Numbered from the stretch's first letter, positions 7,571 to 18,693 are shown. The stretch: 64,000 bases of DNA from Prevotella sp. MGM1 (GCF_002933775.1 NZ_BEWV01000216.1:1-64000), one strand, 5' to 3'. The notes: a model not told the origin generated them from the sequence alone. Made by a program: numbers and translations.

Positions 7571-8908
7571 ATGGAAGTGGAAAAAATAATGCAAGCCCTG
7601 GAACAGAAACATCCGGGCGAGGCCGAATACCTGCAAGCCGTCAAAGAGGTGCTCGAATCCGTAAAGGACGTATACAACCAACATCCGGAATTCGAGAAAG
7701 CGAAACTGATAGAACGCATCGTGGAACCGGAACGTGTGATAACTTTCCGTGTACCATGGGTAGACGACAAAGGAGAAGTACACGTGAACATCGGCTATCG
7801 TGTACAGTTCAACAGTGCCATAGGCCCATACAAAGGAGGTCTCAGATTTCACCCGTCTGTAAATCTTTCCATTCTTAAATTCCTCGGATTCGAACAGACA
7901 TTCAAAAACGCCCTGACCACTCTTCCTATGGGAGGAGGCAAAGGTGGCTCCGACTTTTCCATCAGAGGCCGTTCGGACAACGAAGTGATGCGTTTCTGCC
8001 AGTCTTTTATGACAGAGCTTTACCGTGTCATCGGACCAGACGAGGATATTCCGGCTGGCGACATCGGTGTGGGAGCACGTGAAATAGGCTATCTGTTCGG
8101 AATGTACAAGAAGCTCACTCACGAATGGAGCGGCATGATGACAGGAAAGGGGCTCGAATGGGGCGGCTCGCGAATACGTCCCGAGGCCACAGGATACGGA
8201 GCGTTGTATTTCGTAAACAAGATGCTGCACACACACGGACACGACATTAAAGGCAAGACTGTCGCTATCAGCGGATTCGGAAACGTGGCATGGGGCGCAG
8301 CCAAGAAAGCCACCGAACTGGGAGCGAAAGTAATAACGATATCGGGACCCGACGGTTACATTTACGACCCGGCAGGACTCGATGACGAGAAAATAGAATA
8401 CATGCTTGAACTGCGTGCCAGCGGAAACGACGTATGCCAACCGTATGCCGATGAGTTCCCCGAGGCCACATTCGTTGCAGGAAAAAAGCCGTGGGAGGTG
8501 AAGTGTGACATCGCATTGCCTTGCGCCACACAGAACGAGCTTAACGGTGACGATGCCGACATGCTTCTGACAAACAAGCCGCTGTGTGTAGCGGAAGTAT
8601 CCAACATGGGTTGCACGGCAGAAGCGGCAGAGAAATTCATAGCTGCGAAAACGCTCTTCGCTCCCGGTAAGGCCGTAAATGCCGGCGGAGTCGCCACGTC
8701 AGGACTGGAAATGACACAAAATGCCATAAGACTGAGTTGGAGCGATGCCGAGGTCGACGAAAAACTGCACGGCATCATGCACAATATACACGAGCAATGC
8801 GTGAAATACGGAAAGCAGCCTGACGGATACATAGACTACGTAAAGGGAGCAAACATTGCCGGATTTATGAAAGTAGCCAATGCCATGATGGCACAAGGAA
8901 TAGTATAA
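7571..8908 (+). CDS. gdhA: NADP-type glutamate dehydrogenase
   Basis: Converts 2-oxoglutarate, ammonium and NAD(P)H to glutamate in the cytoplasm. At 445 aa it has the length of the hexameric bacterial GdhA class. The substrate-binding [12 protein letters not shown] (K88) and the [11 protein letters not shown] block with the catalytic Lys K124 are intact. A Rossmann motif [11 protein letters not shown] follows near residue 236, and [13 protein letters not shown] near 317. It is preceded by a good promoter and followed after 10 bp by rlpA, so the two are probably co-transcribed. With amt upstream it gives a low-affinity ammonium assimilation route. NADP rather than NAD preference is inferred from overall similarity to this class. 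Confidence 0.95.
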   Translation: MEVEKIMQALEQKHPGEAEYLQAVKEVLESVKDVYNQHPEFEKAKLIERIVEPERVITFRVPWVDDKGEVHVNIGYRVQFNSAIGPYKGGLRFHPSVNLSILKFLGFEQTFKNALTTLPMGGGKGGSDFSIRGRSDNEVMRFCQSFMTELYRVIGPDEDIPAGDIGVGAREIGYLFGMYKKLTHEWSGMMTGKGLEWGGSRIRPEATGYGALYFVNKMLHTHGHDIKGKTVAISGFGNVAWGAAKKATELGAKVITISGPDGYIYDPAGLDDEKIEYMLELRASGNDVCQPYADEFPEATFVAGKKPWEVKCDIALPCATQNELNGDDADMLLTNKPLCVAEVSNMGCTAEAAEKFIAAKTLFAPGKAVNAGGVATSGLEMTQNAIRLSWSDAEVDEKLHGIMHNIHEQCVKYGKQPDGYIDYVKGANIAGFMKVANAMMAQGIV

Positions 8909-8918
8909 AACCAAAACC

Positions 8919-9605
8919 GTGAACGTGAACCACATAAGAAAAACGTTAATATTAGCAATATCCCTATTATGCCTTACTCCTCTGCGGGCACAAAACCCGC
9001 AGAAGGGTAAGGCTTCATATTATTCCAAAAGAGCCACGGGAGCGAGAACGAGCAGCGGCGAAAGACTGCACCATGACAGTCTGACCTGCGCACACCGCAC
9101 CCACCCTTTCGGCACAAGATTAAAAGTAACAAACCCGGCCAACGGGAAATCGGTCATCGTAAGAGTGACAGACAGGGGGCCATTCGGACGCGGACGCATA
9201 ATAGACCTATCATGGCGGGCGGCAAAAGAGCTCGGAATACTCGTCCAAGGTGTGGCAATGGTATCGGTGGCACCTGTGAATACCACAATAGTCCCGTTCA
9301 GGCCGAACGAGAACATCGAACTGCCCGAACTCGATTTCAGCAACAACAACTTCACGGATTGCATCAGGCCGGAATGGTACGAGATGAAAAAAACTATCAA
9401 AGAACGCAATCACACAATACCGAAAAAACGGAACATCCAACCCGCCAAGCCACAAATACAGAAAAAAACACAGGGAAAAGCGGAAAAAGCGAACAAAACA
9501 AATACCAACCAGGAAAAAGAAATAGACGAACTTAATACCAAACAGAACAACTCGAGAGTATATTCCAAAAGAAATAAAGGAATGCACGGGAACAAAAAAC
9601 ATTAG
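8919..9605 (+). CDS. rlpA: RlpA-like septal ring lytic transglycosylase
   Basis: Periplasmic or outer-membrane-associated peptidoglycan enzyme, 228 aa. A signal peptide (cut near residue 25) is followed by a double-psi beta-barrel domain at about 30-115. The residues known to be needed in RlpA proteins are present: H59 in [14 protein letters not shown] and D85 in [16 protein letters not shown]. The C-terminal 80 residues are rich in Lys, Asn and Gln, and there is no SPOR domain. The start is GTG at 8919: no ATG exists in frame between the upstream in-frame stop (8901) and the signal peptide. It follows gdhA by 10 bp. Known family activity is cleavage of glycan strands lacking stem peptides; here that is inferred. 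Confidence 0.85.
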   Translation: MNVNHIRKTLILAISLLCLTPLRAQNPQKGKASYYSKRATGARTSSGERLHHDSLTCAHRTHPFGTRLKVTNPANGKSVIVRVTDRGPFGRGRIIDLSWRAAKELGILVQGVAMVSVAPVNTTIVPFRPNENIELPELDFSNNNFTDCIRPEWYEMKKTIKERNHTIPKKRNIQPAKPQIQKKTQGKAEKANKTNTNQEKEIDELNTKQNNSRVYSKRNKGMHGNKKH

Positions 9606-9707
9606 CTACTGACAAACTGTCAGCATATAAAGTGCGGGCATGTTTTTTGTCTCTTTTCTTACGACCCGGGATAATCAATAACACAACAAAAGAAAGGAGA
9701 CAAAGAC

Positions 9708-12311
9708 ATGACATTGGAAAAATTTACCATTAAAGCACAAGAAGCCGTACAAGAAGCGGTCAACACCGCACAACGCACAGGACAGCAAAGTATAGAACCG
9801 GTGCATATACTGTACGGAATCATATCGAAAGGCAAAGACGTCAGCAACTTCATATTTCAAAAGCTCGGCGTAAATGCCGCACAAATAGAAAACTTAGTAA
9901 ACAATGAGATACAGCACCTGCCCCGTATCCAGGGTGGCGGACAGCCGTATCTAAGCAACGAATCGAACAATGTGCTGCTCAAGTCGCAGGACATAGCCAA
10001 AAGCATGGGCGACGAGTTTGTGTCGGTGGAACCGATAATGCAAGCCCTATTGGCCGTAAACTCTACGGCATCCAGAATACTGAAAGATGCCGGAATGACC
10101 GAAAAAGACATGCAAGCGGCCATCAATGAACTGCGGCAAGGCCAGAAGGTGCAGTCGCAAAGCGCTGATGACAACTATCAAAGCCTGTCCAAATACGCGA
10201 AAAACATCGTGGAACAGGCTCGTGCAGGCAAGCTCGACCCAGTCATCGGACGTGACGACGAAATTCGCCGAGTGCTCCAAATACTATCCCGCCGCACCAA
10301 GAACAACCCCATACTAATAGGCGAGCCGGGTACGGGCAAGACCGCGATAGTAGAGGGGCTGGCCGAACGTATCGTGCGTGGTGATGTTCCCGAGAACCTC
10401 AAGGAGAAGCAACTGTACTCCCTCGACATGGGAGCACTCGTGGCAGGAGCGAAATACAAAGGTGAGTTTGAAGAGCGGCTGAAAGCCGTCATCAACGAGG
10501 TCACAAAGGCGGAAGGCCGCATTATACTGTTCATCGACGAGATACACACACTCGTTGGCGCGGGAGGCGGCGAGGGAGCGATGGACGCCGCCAACATCCT
10601 CAAACCGGCATTGGCACGAGGCGAGCTGCGTGCCATAGGCGCAACAACGCTCAACGAGTATCAAAAGTATTTTGAGAAAGACAAGGCACTGGAGCGTCGT
10701 TTCCAGACGGTTCTTGTGGAAGAACCGGACGAACTGAGCGCGATAAGCATCCTCAGGGGACTGAAAGAGCGGTACGAGAACCACCATAAAGTGCGCATCC
10801 AGGACGACGCATGCATTGCGGCTGTACGTCTTTCGGAACGATACATCAGCGACCGCTTCCTGCCGGACAAAGCGATAGACCTAATGGACGAGGCCGCGGC
10901 CAAGTTAAGGATGGAGCGTGACTCCGTGCCTGAGGAACTTGACGAAATCACAAGAAGGCTGAAACAGATGGAAATAGAGCGCGAATCGCTGAAAAGAGAA
11001 ACGGAGCATGCCGGCAGCGGGGATAAGATGAAGCAGCTTGAAAAGGACATCGCCGACCTGCACGACCAGGAAAAGCAGTTCAAGGCAAAGTGGGAAAGCG
11101 AGCGGGCGCTCGTCAACAAAATCCAACAGCACAAGCAAGAGATGGAGCAACTGCGCTTCGAGGCTGAGCGGGCCGAACGCGAAGGAAACTACGGACGAGT
11201 GGCCGAAATAAGATACGGCAAGCTAAAAGAACTTGAAAACGACATCGACAGGATACAGAGCCAACTTATAAACGCCCAAGGTGCCGAAGCGATGGTAAGG
11301 GAAGAAGTGACTGCCGACGACATCGCCGAAGTTGTAAGCCGCTGGACAGGGATACCGGTCACACGGATGATGCAGAGCGAGCGGGAGAAACTGCTGCACC
11401 TCGAAGAGGAACTTCACCGCAGGGTTATAGGACAGGAAGAGGCCATCAGGGCGGTAAGCGATGCCGTGAGACGCAGCCGTGCCGGTCTGCAAGATCCCAA
11501 ACGTCCAATCGCCTCGTTCATATTCCTCGGAACGACAGGCGTAGGGAAAACAGAACTTGCCAAAGCATTGGCCGAATATCTGTTCAACGACGAAACGATG
11601 ATGACCCGCATAGACATGAGCGAATATCAGGAAAAGTTCAGCGTCAGCCGGTTGATCGGAGCGCCTCCGGGATATGTAGGATACGACGAGGGCGGCCAAC
11701 TGACAGAAGCAGTGCGGCGCAAACCATACTCGGTGGTACTGTTCGATGAAATAGAGAAGGCTCACCCGGATGTTTTCAACATACTGCTGCAAGTGCTTGA
11801 CGACGGTCGTCTGACTGACAATAAGGGCAGAACGGTTAACTTCAAAAACACCATCATCATAATGACGAGCAATCTCGGCAGCCAGACGATAAGGGAAGAT
11901 ATCGAGAAAAACGGAGGAACGATGAGCGACAGCCAGACCGACGCGCTCAAAGCCAGACTGTTCAACATGCTGAAACAGACGATAAGGCCGGAGTTTCTCA
12001 ACCGAATAGATGACACAATCATGTTCCTGCCGCTCACACAAAATGAGATCGCCGATGTAGTGAGACTGCAAATGAACGGTGTCAGCAGGATGCTCGCCGC
12101 ACAGGGACTTGTCCTCAAAGTGACCGAGAGTGCTATAGATGCCGTGGCAGAAGCCGGTTTTGACCCGGAATTCGGTGCCCGTCCGGTAAAACGAGCCATC
12201 CAGAACCTCGTGCTGAACGACCTGTCGAAGAAAATCCTCTCAGGAGACGTGAACAAAGACAAACCTATCATAATAGATTCATTCGGAGAAGGGCTTGTGT
12301 TCAGGAACTAA
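9708..12311 (+). CDS. clpB: ClpB protein disaggregase
   Basis: Cytoplasmic AAA+ chaperone (Hsp100) that rescues aggregated proteins with DnaK. At 867 aa it has the normal length and domain order: double N-terminal Clp repeat (1-145), AAA-1 with Walker A GEPGTGKT (K211) and Walker [11 protein letters not shown], the long middle coiled coil (about 405-530) that separates ClpB from ClpA/ClpC, and AAA-2 with Walker A GTTGVGKT (K614) and [14 protein letters not shown]. An AGGAGA-like site precedes the ATG. No CIRCE operator is visible upstream. A strong terminator follows, so it is monocistronic. Confidence 0.97.
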   Translation: MTLEKFTIKAQEAVQEAVNTAQRTGQQSIEPVHILYGIISKGKDVSNFIFQKLGVNAAQIENLVNNEIQHLPRIQGGGQPYLSNESNNVLLKSQDIAKSMGDEFVSVEPIMQALLAVNSTASRILKDAGMTEKDMQAAINELRQGQKVQSQSADDNYQSLSKYAKNIVEQARAGKLDPVIGRDDEIRRVLQILSRRTKNNPILIGEPGTGKTAIVEGLAERIVRGDVPENLKEKQLYSLDMGALVAGAKYKGEFEERLKAVINEVTKAEGRIILFIDEIHTLVGAGGGEGAMDAANILKPALARGELRAIGATTLNEYQKYFEKDKALERRFQTVLVEEPDELSAISILRGLKERYENHHKVRIQDDACIAAVRLSERYISDRFLPDKAIDLMDEAAAKLRMERDSVPEELDEITRRLKQMEIERESLKRETEHAGSGDKMKQLEKDIADLHDQEKQFKAKWESERALVNKIQQHKQEMEQLRFEAERAEREGNYGRVAEIRYGKLKELENDIDRIQSQLINAQGAEAMVREEVTADDIAEVVSRWTGIPVTRMMQSEREKLLHLEEELHRRVIGQEEAIRAVSDAVRRSRAGLQDPKRPIASFIFLGTTGVGKTELAKALAEYLFNDETMMTRIDMSEYQEKFSVSRLIGAPPGYVGYDEGGQLTEAVRRKPYSVVLFDEIEKAHPDVFNILLQVLDDGRLTDNKGRTVNFKNTIIIMTSNLGSQTIREDIEKNGGTMSDSQTDALKARLFNMLKQTIRPEFLNRIDDTIMFLPLTQNEIADVVRLQMNGVSRMLAAQGLVLKVTESAIDAVAEAGFDPEFGARPVKRAIQNLVLNDLSKKILSGDVNKDKPIIIDSFGEGLVFRN

Positions 12312-12377
12312 GAAGCAATCTTTAATGTTATCAGAAAAAACATTATTGGCTTCCTCCAAACACTCAGCGATCTCCAA

Positions 12378-12396
12378 TTACGGATCTGATCCGTAA
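12378..12396. repeat. 19-bp perfect palindrome
   Basis: TTACGGATC-T-GATCCGTAA is a perfect 9+1+9 inverted repeat just after clpB. The loop is too small for an RNA hairpin, so a protein-binding site is possible; nothing else supports a role. Confidence 0.5.
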
Positions 12397-12402
12397 ACAA
12401 TA

Positions 12403-12442
12403 AAAAATCGCTTGGACGCAAATGCGTGTCCAAGCGATTTTT
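12403..12442. terminator. terminator between clpB and the sensor kinase gene
   Basis: 15-bp perfect stem (AAAAATCGCTTGGAC with its complement), loop GCAAATGCGT, flanked by A and T runs so it can act on both strands. It lies between converging genes. Confidence 0.88.
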
Positions 12443-12538
12443 ATTTTAACGTCAGTCCGATTATTTACTTGAAGTATAACACCCCCAATTACAAACCGAC
12501 GAAATAAAGGGCTATACAATTTTTCAGCAGGGCCACAT

Positions 12539-14443
12539 TCATTTTTTCAACGGAAGAGTGAACACAAAGCGTGCTCCATTCCTGTATTCAGGATCCACAA
12601 ATATCCTGCCACCCATCTTCTCTATGATTGTCTGACAGATAGACAGCCCCAATCCAGTGCCTTGCTTAAACTCATCCAGTTTCTCAAAACGACGGAACAC
12701 AAGTTTCTGCTTTTCAAGCGGAATACCAATTCCCGTATCGGTAACCGAGAAGACGATCTCACTCTTTTCCTTTTGCAATTCCAGAGTTACAGTGCCCTCG
12801 TCCGTAAACTTTATCGCGTTATTGAGCAAATTGATGATAACCTGCTGCAAATAGCGCACGTCTATCATATACCACAGCTCATCGTAAGACGTTATGAAAC
12901 GTAGTTTTACGCCATTCTTCAAATTACTCTGTGTCTCTGTCTGTATCAGAGAACGAGCCAGGCCGACGAGTTCCACACGCTCTGGATTAAGCTGTACCCT
13001 GTTAGACTCTATGCGTGAGAAGTCAAGAACGTCGTTTATCAATTTAAGAAGTAGTTGCGTATTCTGGGCGATAAGTCCGGAAATATTGTTAATCTCGTCT
13101 TCAGGCAATTCCTTGTAACTTGTCACTATAAGCTCCGAAAATCCCACAATGGCATTGAGTGGGGTTCTTATCTCATGACTCATATTTGCCAGGAATTTCG
13201 ATTTAAGCATGTCCGCCTCCTCGGCTTTATCCTTTGCTTCCACGAGCTGTGCGTTCACCTGTTTCAAACGTTCGAGATTGCGACGTCGCGTATTGGTATA
13301 TAACACGAGGAAAACTATTATTATCACCAATATCACCGTTACCGAGAAGAACAACATGAACTCCAGCGGGTTCGACTCGTAGAGAGACAACGGTTTGTTT
13401 ATTATTTCAGAACCGGCAGGAAGCCGCCTCTTGTCTATACGCCACTTGCCAAGCAGATCGTAATCGAATGAATAATGGTTTTCCACCAGTTCTATCTTCT
13501 GTGGCTCACCGGTAGCCAGCCACCTGCTGACCATCTTCCCTATCCGCTCTCCCTGCGAGCCGTAGCGAGGTATATATCCTCCCATGCTAACATCACCGAT
13601 ACCCGTGGTGGAAATGGATATTCCGGGAATACCGCTGTTATACCCAAGCAGTTTCTTGGTGGTGCTTATAACGAAATAGTTTCCCGTCGCGTCTATGCGC
13701 CAGGAGGAAAACATAGCAATATCCTTCGCCGGGTTCATTTTACTGTAAATATTTCCGGCATTCTCGAACGTACACGAGCGACCGTCCACAATTCTGAAAT
13801 CCGGCTTTCTTGCATTTACGCCGGTCTTTATCCAGTCTTCCACAAGCCCCAACAGATTTAATCCACCGAATGTATTGTCCACAAAAAAGAACATACGCTC
13901 CATCCTTGGAAACAGGTTTTGTGCCAACTTCACATTCTTGCCAATGTCATAATGATATGCCACAGCGCCCATCAGCCTGCACTCATCCATATCCGTAGTC
14001 AAAGAACGCATCTTCGGCTGCCACGTCTTTATGTCCACAGGCTCGTCCATTATCTCGACAATCTTATCGTTCACAAGCATCGCAAAGCACGGAACGGTTT
14101 TCACGAAATCGTCATTTATAGACAGGTAAGACGCCAAAGCCTCATTACCGAGAATCAAGACCAACTGCGGTTTACGATCCACGTATTTCCCTATTATCTC
14201 TTTCATGCGCCCCTGCCACTCGTTAAGCTCGCTAAGCGAACGGCAATTCATGTTCTCCACGACAAACTCCAAGTCAGGATGTCCACCATTCACCTCATGA
14301 TAAAAATCATTAAGGTTCATCTGATATTTGTTCAACTCAACCTGAAAGGAAGTTATGATCAGGGCATATTTGCCGTTCTCGGCATACGATACCGCATGCA
14401 CGACAAACACCAAAAACATTATGGCAAATAATCTGTAACGCAT
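12539..14443 (-). CDS. sensor histidine kinase with periplasmic ABC substrate-binding-like domain
   Basis: Membrane sensor kinase, 634 aa. A signal peptide/first membrane anchor (1-20) leads into a 330-residue periplasmic region resembling ABC-type substrate-binding proteins (opening KYALIITSFQVE, later LVLILGNEALASYLS). A second membrane helix lies at about 365-385 and a short coiled coil at 388-415. Then come HisKA with FLANMSHEIRTPLN (phospho-acceptor H423) and HATPase_c with NLLNNAIKFT, DTGIGI and GTGLGLSI. There is no receiver domain and no response regulator next to it, so its partner is elsewhere. The start is ATG 14443; the TTG two codons earlier is less likely. The ligand is unknown; a small molecule or peptide is plausible from the fold. 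Confidence 0.9.
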   Translation of the reverse strand: MRYRLFAIMFLVFVVHAVSYAENGKYALIITSFQVELNKYQMNLNDFYHEVNGGHPDLEFVVENMNCRSLSELNEWQGRMKEIIGKYVDRKPQLVLILGNEALASYLSINDDFVKTVPCFAMLVNDKIVEIMDEPVDIKTWQPKMRSLTTDMDECRLMGAVAYHYDIGKNVKLAQNLFPRMERMFFFVDNTFGGLNLLGLVEDWIKTGVNARKPDFRIVDGRSCTFENAGNIYSKMNPAKDIAMFSSWRIDATGNYFVISTTKKLLGYNSGIPGISISTTGIGDVSMGGYIPRYGSQGERIGKMVSRWLATGEPQKIELVENHYSFDYDLLGKWRIDKRRLPAGSEIINKPLSLYESNPLEFMLFFSVTVILVIIIVFLVLYTNTRRRNLERLKQVNAQLVEAKDKAEEADMLKSKFLANMSHEIRTPLNAIVGFSELIVTSYKELPEDEINNISGLIAQNTQLLLKLINDVLDFSRIESNRVQLNPERVELVGLARSLIQTETQSNLKNGVKLRFITSYDELWYMIDVRYLQQVIINLLNNAIKFTDEGTVTLELQKEKSEIVFSVTDTGIGIPLEKQKLVFRRFEKLDEFKQGTGLGLSICQTIIEKMGGRIFVDPEYRNGARFVFTLPLKK

Positions 14444-14511
14444 AAACAATGATCCGTTGATAGTATAACTCTTAAAATAACCGATGTTTTGTTTTTATGA
14501 ATCAGCATGCG

Positions 14512-14519
14512 CAAAAGTA
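14512..14519 (-). promoter_or_regulatory. putative -7 element of the sensor kinase gene
   Basis: Minus strand TACTTTTG fits TAnnTTTG, 69 bp upstream of the ATG. No -33 TTTG at the right distance is seen. Confidence 0.4.
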
Positions 14520-14596
14520 CATCTTTTTGTTCATTCCGGATAATTAAATATGACAAAAGATATTAATCCATTACTGAATTTTAACAAAATTAATGC

Positions 14597-14624
14597 TTTG
14601 GATTTAATAATATCCGTATCTTTG
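14597..14624 (+). promoter_or_regulatory. putative promoter of the Oar-like receptor gene
   Basis: TTTG (14597-14600) and TATCTTTG (14617-14624), spacer 16 bp, shorter than the usual 19-21. The start codon follows 35 bp later. Confidence 0.55.
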
Positions 14625-14659
14625 TACCTGTTTTCGGTTTTTATTTAATTTTTTATTTT

Positions 14660-17600
14660 ATGACAGCAACAAAGGTGAAAACCATAATGGCGGTAATCAT
14701 GCTTTTGATTACTTCCGCAATCAAAGCCCAGGTCACCTCCTCGTCTATCAACGGTAAAATCACCGACGAGAAAAACGAAACAGTCATCGGCGCAGTGATC
14801 AAGGCTGTGCACGAGCCGTCGGGAACGACGTACAAGACTGTGACAGACAGGAACGGACGCTATTCCGTAACGGGGATGAAAGCCGGCGGCCCTTATAAAG
14901 TGGAGATTTCATATATCGGCTACCGCACTGCCGTCGTGAAAGGCATCACCTTGAAACTGGCAGACAACCAGACGCTTAACACATCGTTGCAGGAATCGGC
15001 CGAATTGCTCAACGAAGTGGTGGTGACGGCAGACAAAAGCATGAGAAGCAGCCGTTCGGGCGCGGTGACAAACGTGAACATCGAGCAGATTGCCGCCGTG
15101 CCTACAGTCAGCCGGAGCATGACAGACCTGATGCGACTGACACCGCAAGGCTCGGGCACCACAAACGGCTTTGCCATCGGCGGAGGCAATTACCGGCAGT
15201 CGAACGTGACTGTCGACGGAGCGCAGTTCAACAATACGTTCGGTCTCGGCTCAAACGTTCTGCCCGGCGGAGGAAGCCCCATTTCTATAGACGCACTCGA
15301 GCAAGTAACCGTTTCCATCACCCCCTACGACGTGCGGCAGAGCGGATTTACCGGCGGAGCCATCAACGCCGTGACACGCAGCGGTACAAACAAGTTTAAA
15401 GGCTCGGCATACACATACCTCACGAGCAACGACCTTGCAGGCAAAAAAGTAGGCGACTACGACAAGATGGCACTTGAAGACGCGCACGCAAACACATACG
15501 GGTTTACTCTCGGAGGCCCCATAATAAAAGACAAGCTCTTTTTCTTCGTCAACGGTGAGTATGAAGACAAGGTGACTGCCGGCCCATCGGCCGTGGCCAA
15601 TGGCGGAGTAAACGGAAAATTCGACAATACCAACCGCCGACCGGTGCTCTCCGACCTCGAATCGCTGACCCGATACATGCAAAACACGTATGGATTTACC
15701 ACCGGACCATGGCAGGGATATAACGCCAAGTCGCCGTCGTACCGTATCCTGGCACGCCTCGACTGGAACATAAACAACGACCACAAGTTCAACATCCGCT
15801 TCACGAAATCAAACCGTAAAGCAAACTCAGGCGCCTCAAACTCACGCAATATAGGCACAAACCAGCAAAATAACATATACAACGGCAGCAACTCTGCATA
15901 CGGCAGCAACTCTGCTTACGGAATGAGCGCACTGTCTACACGCTACTACAGCGAGTACCGCTTCACGTCGCTGGCAGCCGAGCTGAACAGCCGTGTCGGC
16001 AACTGGAACAACACGCTCCGAGGCACATACTCTTTCCAAGACCAGCCGAGAAGCAACGAATACGGTGACCAGCCGACCGTGGAGATTGTCATGGACGACG
16101 GACAAGGCCACTTCCCCACATGGGCATTCATGGGTAACGACGTGTTCACGGCCGGCAACCTCTCACAGACCAAAAACTTCGTGCTCACCGACGAACTGAG
16201 CACCACCATCGGCAGGCATCACCTTTTCGCCGGATTGCAGTATGAATACAACAGGGCCGTGAACGGATACGCACAGGCCGCATCGGGATATTACGCATAC
16301 GAGGCTACAAAGGAGCAGATCGACAACAGAGACTGGGCATCGGTGTTCGCCGCCACACCCCGCCTGTTCGCCATCACATACGGCAACAATCCCGGCCACT
16401 CCATGTTCGAGGCACAGATGTCTACCCATCAGTATGCCCTCTACCTGCAAGACAACATGGACCTGACCGACAACCTGAAACTGTCTCTCGGACTGCGCTT
16501 CGAACTGCCTCACTACCCCTCTTTGTCAGACAATTTCAACCAAGAATACTACGACCTCGCTTTCGGCAGCGAGCATTACCGCACGGACAACGTGCCGGGC
16601 AACAGTATCAGCGTATCGCCGAGAGTGGGATTCAACTGGGATGTCACCGGCGAGCGCAAGTACATTCTCCGTGGCGGTACGGGCATCTTCGTGGGCCGTA
16701 TGCCGTTCGTATGGCTCGTGTCGGCTGTCGGCAACTCGGGAATGGGACAGACCACATACACCAGCGTGGCAGGAAACATTGCGTATCCGAAGTTCACAAT
16801 GAACACCGGTGACATGCTCACACAGATAGGAGCCACGAGCAAGACAAGCGTTCCGGGCGGCCCCACCATCCTTGGCGACGATCTGCGGATGCCGAAGACA
16901 TGGAAGATGTCGCTTGCGTTCGACGCAAAACTGCCATACGATATAGACTTCACGCTCGAAGGTATATACAATCGAGACCTCAACCCGTGCGTCGTGACCA
17001 ACAAGAACGTGTACTGGGACGGCAAGTCTACCATATGGCTTGCCCCATTCGACGAACGCAAATACATGAGTACATACGGCAGAAACCAGGCTTACGTAAT
17101 AGAGAACGCAGGCAAAAAAGCATACTACTGGTCGCTGACGGCACAACTCCACAAAAAGTTTGCTTTCGGTTTCGACATCTCGGCGGCCTACACGCACTCG
17201 CACGCAAAGAGTTACAGCGAGGGCATCGGAGACCAGGTTTCGTCGGCATACACCAACTACCGCAACTCGATAAACGCCGTGAACGACCACGAGACGGGCT
17301 ACGCCACATACGTGGCACCCAACCGCGTGCTCATCTCCGCAAGCTACAAACTGAAAGAGGGACGCAATGCCGCCTCCACATTCAGCCTCATCTACGACGG
17401 TTCAGAGAACGGATACATGGGCAACTACTCTTACTCCAGATATTCATACATATTCAACGGCAACGTGACGAACGATCCCTCGGCACCAGGCAACCTCATC
17501 CGAATACCCGCCTCGCGCGAGGAACTGAACGACTGGAACTTCGCCGACAACGGACAGTATACCGACGCGGCTGGCAACAGGCAGACATACACGGCCGACA

Positions 17601-18007
17601 TGCAGCGCGACGACTTCTGGGCATACATCAACCAGGATGACTATCTGAAAGACCGCAAAGGACAATATGCCGAGCGCGGCGGAGCGAAAATGCCGTGGCA
17701 CCACCAGCTCGACTTCAAGTTCAAGCAGGATTTCAACCTAATGGTCGGCGGAAGGAAGCACACACTGCAACTCGGTTGCGACATATCCAACGTACTCAAC
17801 ATGCTCAACAGCGACTGGGGAACATACAAACAGATTATCGGAAACAACCTGCTGTCTTACCGTGCTGGCAACGGCAAGAACGGAAGCAACGGTTCGTTCA
17901 CATACAACATGATGAACGGCGCACGCCATCTGACAACATATCAGAAATACAACAGCGTGGCATCTACATACAAGGTGATGTTCAGCATAAGGTACATATT
18001 CGACTAA
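14660..18007 (+). CDS. Oar-like TonB-dependent outer-membrane receptor
   Basis: Outer-membrane beta-barrel transporter, 1115 aa. A signal peptide (cut after IKAQ, about 24) is followed by a carboxypeptidase-regulatory-like beta-sandwich (about 27-112) and a TonB plug (about 115-240) with VDGAQFNNTFG and the Oar-type block TPYDVRQSGFTGGAINAVTR. The rest is a large aromatic-rich barrel ending in an aromatic strand. Proteins of this class (Oar, from myxobacterial surface-adhesion work) are common in Bacteroidota; some export or import peptides or proteins, but substrates are mostly unknown. There is no SusD partner, so it is not a glycan SusC by context. It is followed by ferritin after 123 bp; whether they share a transcript is unclear. 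Confidence 0.9.
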   Translation: MTATKVKTIMAVIMLLITSAIKAQVTSSSINGKITDEKNETVIGAVIKAVHEPSGTTYKTVTDRNGRYSVTGMKAGGPYKVEISYIGYRTAVVKGITLKLADNQTLNTSLQESAELLNEVVVTADKSMRSSRSGAVTNVNIEQIAAVPTVSRSMTDLMRLTPQGSGTTNGFAIGGGNYRQSNVTVDGAQFNNTFGLGSNVLPGGGSPISIDALEQVTVSITPYDVRQSGFTGGAINAVTRSGTNKFKGSAYTYLTSNDLAGKKVGDYDKMALEDAHANTYGFTLGGPIIKDKLFFFVNGEYEDKVTAGPSAVANGGVNGKFDNTNRRPVLSDLESLTRYMQNTYGFTTGPWQGYNAKSPSYRILARLDWNINNDHKFNIRFTKSNRKANSGASNSRNIGTNQQNNIYNGSNSAYGSNSAYGMSALSTRYYSEYRFTSLAAELNSRVGNWNNTLRGTYSFQDQPRSNEYGDQPTVEIVMDDGQGHFPTWAFMGNDVFTAGNLSQTKNFVLTDELSTTIGRHHLFAGLQYEYNRAVNGYAQAASGYYAYEATKEQIDNRDWASVFAATPRLFAITYGNNPGHSMFEAQMSTHQYALYLQDNMDLTDNLKLSLGLRFELPHYPSLSDNFNQEYYDLAFGSEHYRTDNVPGNSISVSPRVGFNWDVTGERKYILRGGTGIFVGRMPFVWLVSAVGNSGMGQTTYTSVAGNIAYPKFTMNTGDMLTQIGATSKTSVPGGPTILGDDLRMPKTWKMSLAFDAKLPYDIDFTLEGIYNRDLNPCVVTNKNVYWDGKSTIWLAPFDERKYMSTYGRNQAYVIENAGKKAYYWSLTAQLHKKFAFGFDISAAYTHSHAKSYSEGIGDQVSSAYTNYRNSINAVNDHETGYATYVAPNRVLISASYKLKEGRNAASTFSLIYDGSENGYMGNYSYSRYSYIFNGNVTNDPSAPGNLIRIPASREELNDWNFADNGQYTDAAGNRQTYTADMQRDDFWAYINQDDYLKDRKGQYAERGGAKMPWHHQLDFKFKQDFNLMVGGRKHTLQLGCDISNVLNMLNSDWGTYKQIIGNNLLSYRAGNGKNGSNGSFTYNMMNGARHLTTYQKYNSVASTYKVMFSIRYIFD

Positions 18008-18130
18008 CACATCGGACAATATAATTAAAGATAGTTAATTGCGGCATGACAGATTGTCGACAATACTCTTTCGGTACGGAATTTGTAAATTAACCATCAG
18101 ATGAATATTAACTTTTAAAAATTAAACAAT

Positions 18131-18613
18131 ATGATTTCACAGAGATTACAAGACGCTATAAATGCGCAGATTACAAGAGAGATATGGTCGGCCAACCTCT
18201 ATCTCTCAATGGCTTTCTACCTCGACAAAGAAGGATTCAACGGCTTCTCGGCATGGATGAAAAAGCAGTCTCAGGAGGAGATGGAGCATGCTTACACCAT
18301 GGCAGACTATATAATCAAGCGAGGCGGCATGGCCAAAGTGGGACAGATAGACAACGTGCCAGGAGATTGGAGCACCCCGCTCAACGTGTTTGAGAGCGTA
18401 TACGAGCACGAGTGCAAGGTATCGCGCTGGATAGACGAGCTGGTAGACATCGCCATCGAAGAGAAAGACAAGGCATCGCAAGACTTCCTCTGGACTTTCG
18501 TACGCGAACAGGTGGAGGAAGAGGCCACGGCTTCGGGCATAGTAGACCGCATCCGCAAGATGGGCGACTCGGCCATCTTCAACCTCGACCAGCAGTATGG
18601 CGGCAGAAAATAA
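18131..18613 (+). CDS. ftnA: non-heme ferritin
   Basis: Iron storage protein forming a 24-mer shell in the cytoplasm, 160 aa, the standard length for bacterial ferritin. All ferroxidase ligands are visible: E17, E50, H53, E94, Q127 and E130 (in REIWSANLY, QEEMEHAY, YEHEC and REQVEEE). It lacks the heme-ligand Met of bacterioferritins. It oxidises Fe(II) and stores Fe(III), protecting against oxidative stress. It is monocistronic, with a strong terminator 40 bp downstream. I see no Fur-type box. Confidence 0.96.
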   Translation: MISQRLQDAINAQITREIWSANLYLSMAFYLDKEGFNGFSAWMKKQSQEEMEHAYTMADYIIKRGGMAKVGQIDNVPGDWSTPLNVFESVYEHECKVSRWIDELVDIAIEEKDKASQDFLWTFVREQVEEEATASGIVDRIRKMGDSAIFNLDQQYGGRK

Positions 18614-18656
18614 GAACGCCGCTCAAGGTTGACAACAACCTACACGACATAACCGA

Positions 18657-18693
18657 AAGAAGGCAAGGGCATGCAACATGCCCTTGCCTTCTT
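18657..18693 (+). terminator. terminator of ferritin gene
   Basis: 17-bp perfect stem AAGAAGGCAAGGGCATG with its complement, 3-nt loop CAA, followed by ATTAT. Confidence 0.88.

Noticed and set aside
9606-9707. CIRCE or other heat-shock operator before clpB
   Set aside because: No TTAGCACTC/GAGTGCTAA pair is present; the small CTGACA/TGTCAG stem is too weak to call.
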